Under the pieces are notes generated by a model. It saw only the letters and a list, made by a program, of their open reading frames with translations. It was not told where the DNA came from and ran no database searches. The position numbers and the translations under genes are program-made. From the NCBI GenBank assembly GCA_028679405.1, contig JAJRBP010000235.1, positions 1-15,647 on the forward strand: a DNA stretch of 15,647 nucleotides. Reading direction: 5' to 3'. Shown piece by piece: positions 15,279-15,647 of this stretch. This DNA comes from Methanoregulaceae archaeon (lineage in GTDB: Archaea > Halobacteriota > Methanomicrobia > Methanomicrobiales > Methanospirillaceae). The stretch's first letter is position 1; each line of letters starts with the position of its first letter.

Positions 15279-15330
15279 CCCTCATCCTGATGATGAACCG
15301 GAATGGGTTTTCCGGTTCTGAATGGAGGGC
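15278..15330 (+). repeat. Leader element copy 2: outer stem, TGATGA, CCGGAA hairpin, CTGA
   Basis: GCCCTCAT (15278-15285) pairs with ATGGAGGGC (15322-15330) leaving one bulged G. Inside lie ATGATGA (15290-15296), the eight-pair hairpin AACCGGAA, loop TGGGTT, TTCCGGTT (15296-15317), and CTGA (15318-15321). The core GATGATGAACCGGAA and CCGGTTCTGAATGG are shared with copy 1, while the loops and outer stems differ, so RNA structure rather than sequence alone seems to be kept. Confidence 0.62.
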
Positions 15331-15372
15331 AGATTGAGGCCGAACGCCTGAATCCAAGCCCGAAATGAAACA

Positions 15373-15404
15373 CTTAAATACAATCAAATCCTACTATGTT
15401 ACCT
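15373..15404 (+). promoter_or_regulatory. Putative rRNA promoter 3 (proximal)
   Basis: CTTAAATA at 15373-15380, preceded by purine-rich CGAAATGAAACA, is a TATA/BRE candidate. GTTACCT at 15398-15404 lies 25 bases after its first base, as in promoter 1. This would give a 16S leader of about 145 bases. It is the promoter nearest the mature 16S end. Confidence 0.55.
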
Positions 15405-15407
15405 CTG

Positions 15408-15454
15408 TGATGGAGAGCCAAACACCCCCGGACCTGTTCCGGAATTGGTTCTGA
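15408..15454 (+). repeat. Degenerate leader element copy 3
   Basis: TGATGG (15408-15413), the hairpin CCGGA, loop CCTGT, TCCGG (15428-15442) and CTGA (15451-15454) keep the order seen in copies 1 and 2, but the box motifs no longer abut the hairpin. It lies within the predicted pre-rRNA leader. The resemblance is suggestive only. Confidence 0.35.
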
Positions 15455-15543
15455 CGTTGGTATCGGCAATGCGGAAATTTGTTTAGCATACCGCTCAATT
15501 CCTCGAGAAGAAAAGCCAAAAAACCGATATAGTGTGCATTTGA

Positions 15544-15647
15544 ATTCTGGTTGATCCTGCCAGAGGCCACTGCTATCGGGGTTCGATTAAGCCATGCGAG
15601 TCGAGAGGTGCAAGACCTCGGCATACTGCTCAGTAACACGTGGACAA
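15544..15647 (+). rRNA. 16S ribosomal RNA, 5' end (cut by window edge)
   Basis: ATTCTGGTTGATCCTGCC from 15544 is the archaeal 16S 5' end, followed by GAGGCCACTGCTATCGGGG, TAAGCCATGCGAGTCGAGAG and ACTGCTCAGTAACACGTGGA, all conserved in euryarchaea and familiar from Methanomicrobiales. The gene continues past the window. The mature 5' end could differ by one or two bases. The leader from about 15400 to 15543 is expected to pair with sequence downstream of 16S to form the processing stem, which cannot be seen here. The rRNA operon is read away from the radical SAM gene. Confidence 0.97.

Noticed and set aside
15131..15454. CRISPR array
   Set aside because: Only two good copies and one degenerate copy, spaced about 120 bases, each with its own TATA-like box; no uniform short repeats and spacers and no cas genes.
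14866..15543. tRNA, 7S RNA or RNase P RNA upstream of rRNA
   Set aside because: 7S RNA or tRNA genes are found there in some methanogens, so I looked for their conserved cores and cloverleaf arms; none was seen.

Overview
The window (about 60% G+C over most of its length) comes from a methanogenic euryarchaeon, most likely of the order Methanomicrobiales. Three things point there: coenzyme F420 biosynthesis genes (cofG, cofC, cofE), an archaeal SMC-ScpA pair, and an archaeal 16S rRNA 5' end of the ATTCTGGTTGATCCTGCC type. TATA-box promoters and GGAG/GGTG ribosome sites are also archaeal in style. The genus cannot be fixed from this sequence alone.

Layout. 1-494 (-): 5' part of cofG, cut by the window edge. 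632-1258 (+): cofC, divergent from cofG. 1305-2743 (-): two overlapping genes, a PLP cysteine desulfurase-like enzyme followed by a small protein of unknown function. 2859-4384 (-): a three-gene unit of a Roadblock/LC7 protein and two V4R-like proteins, which looks like a small sensory or regulatory cassette without its GTPase. 4680-5159 (+): a peroxiredoxin. 5230-8871 (-): a tight operon glyA-folD-folP-cofE, which joins folate-type one-carbon metabolism to the F420 glutamyl ligase. 9104-13796 (+): a coiled-coil protein, smc and scpA, the chromosome condensation operon; no scpB is in the window. 13827-14819 (-): a radical SAM protein that is visibly more A/T-rich than its neighbours. 14820-15543: about 720 bases without a convincing protein gene. 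15544 to the end (+): the start of 16S rRNA.

How the parts relate. CofC activates phospholactate (or a related compound), CofG with CofH makes the deazaflavin Fo, and CofE adds glutamates, so three steps of F420 synthesis lie within 6 kb, though in separate transcription units. GlyA and FolD carry out serine/glycine and methylene-/formyl-tetrahydrofolate interconversion, and FolP makes the pterin-aminobenzoate bond. The operon therefore suggests folate-type C1 chemistry used for biosynthesis beside the methanopterin pathway of methanogenesis.

The least ordinary signal is in front of the 16S gene. Units spaced about 120 bases apart each carry a TATA-like box, a predicted start about 25 bases later, and a hairpin with a CCGGA/TCCGG stem. 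In the first two units a box-C-like TGATGA and a box-D-like CTGA flank the hairpin; the third is degenerate. I read this as tandem rRNA promoters with duplicated leader elements, with separate small K-turn RNAs as the alternative.
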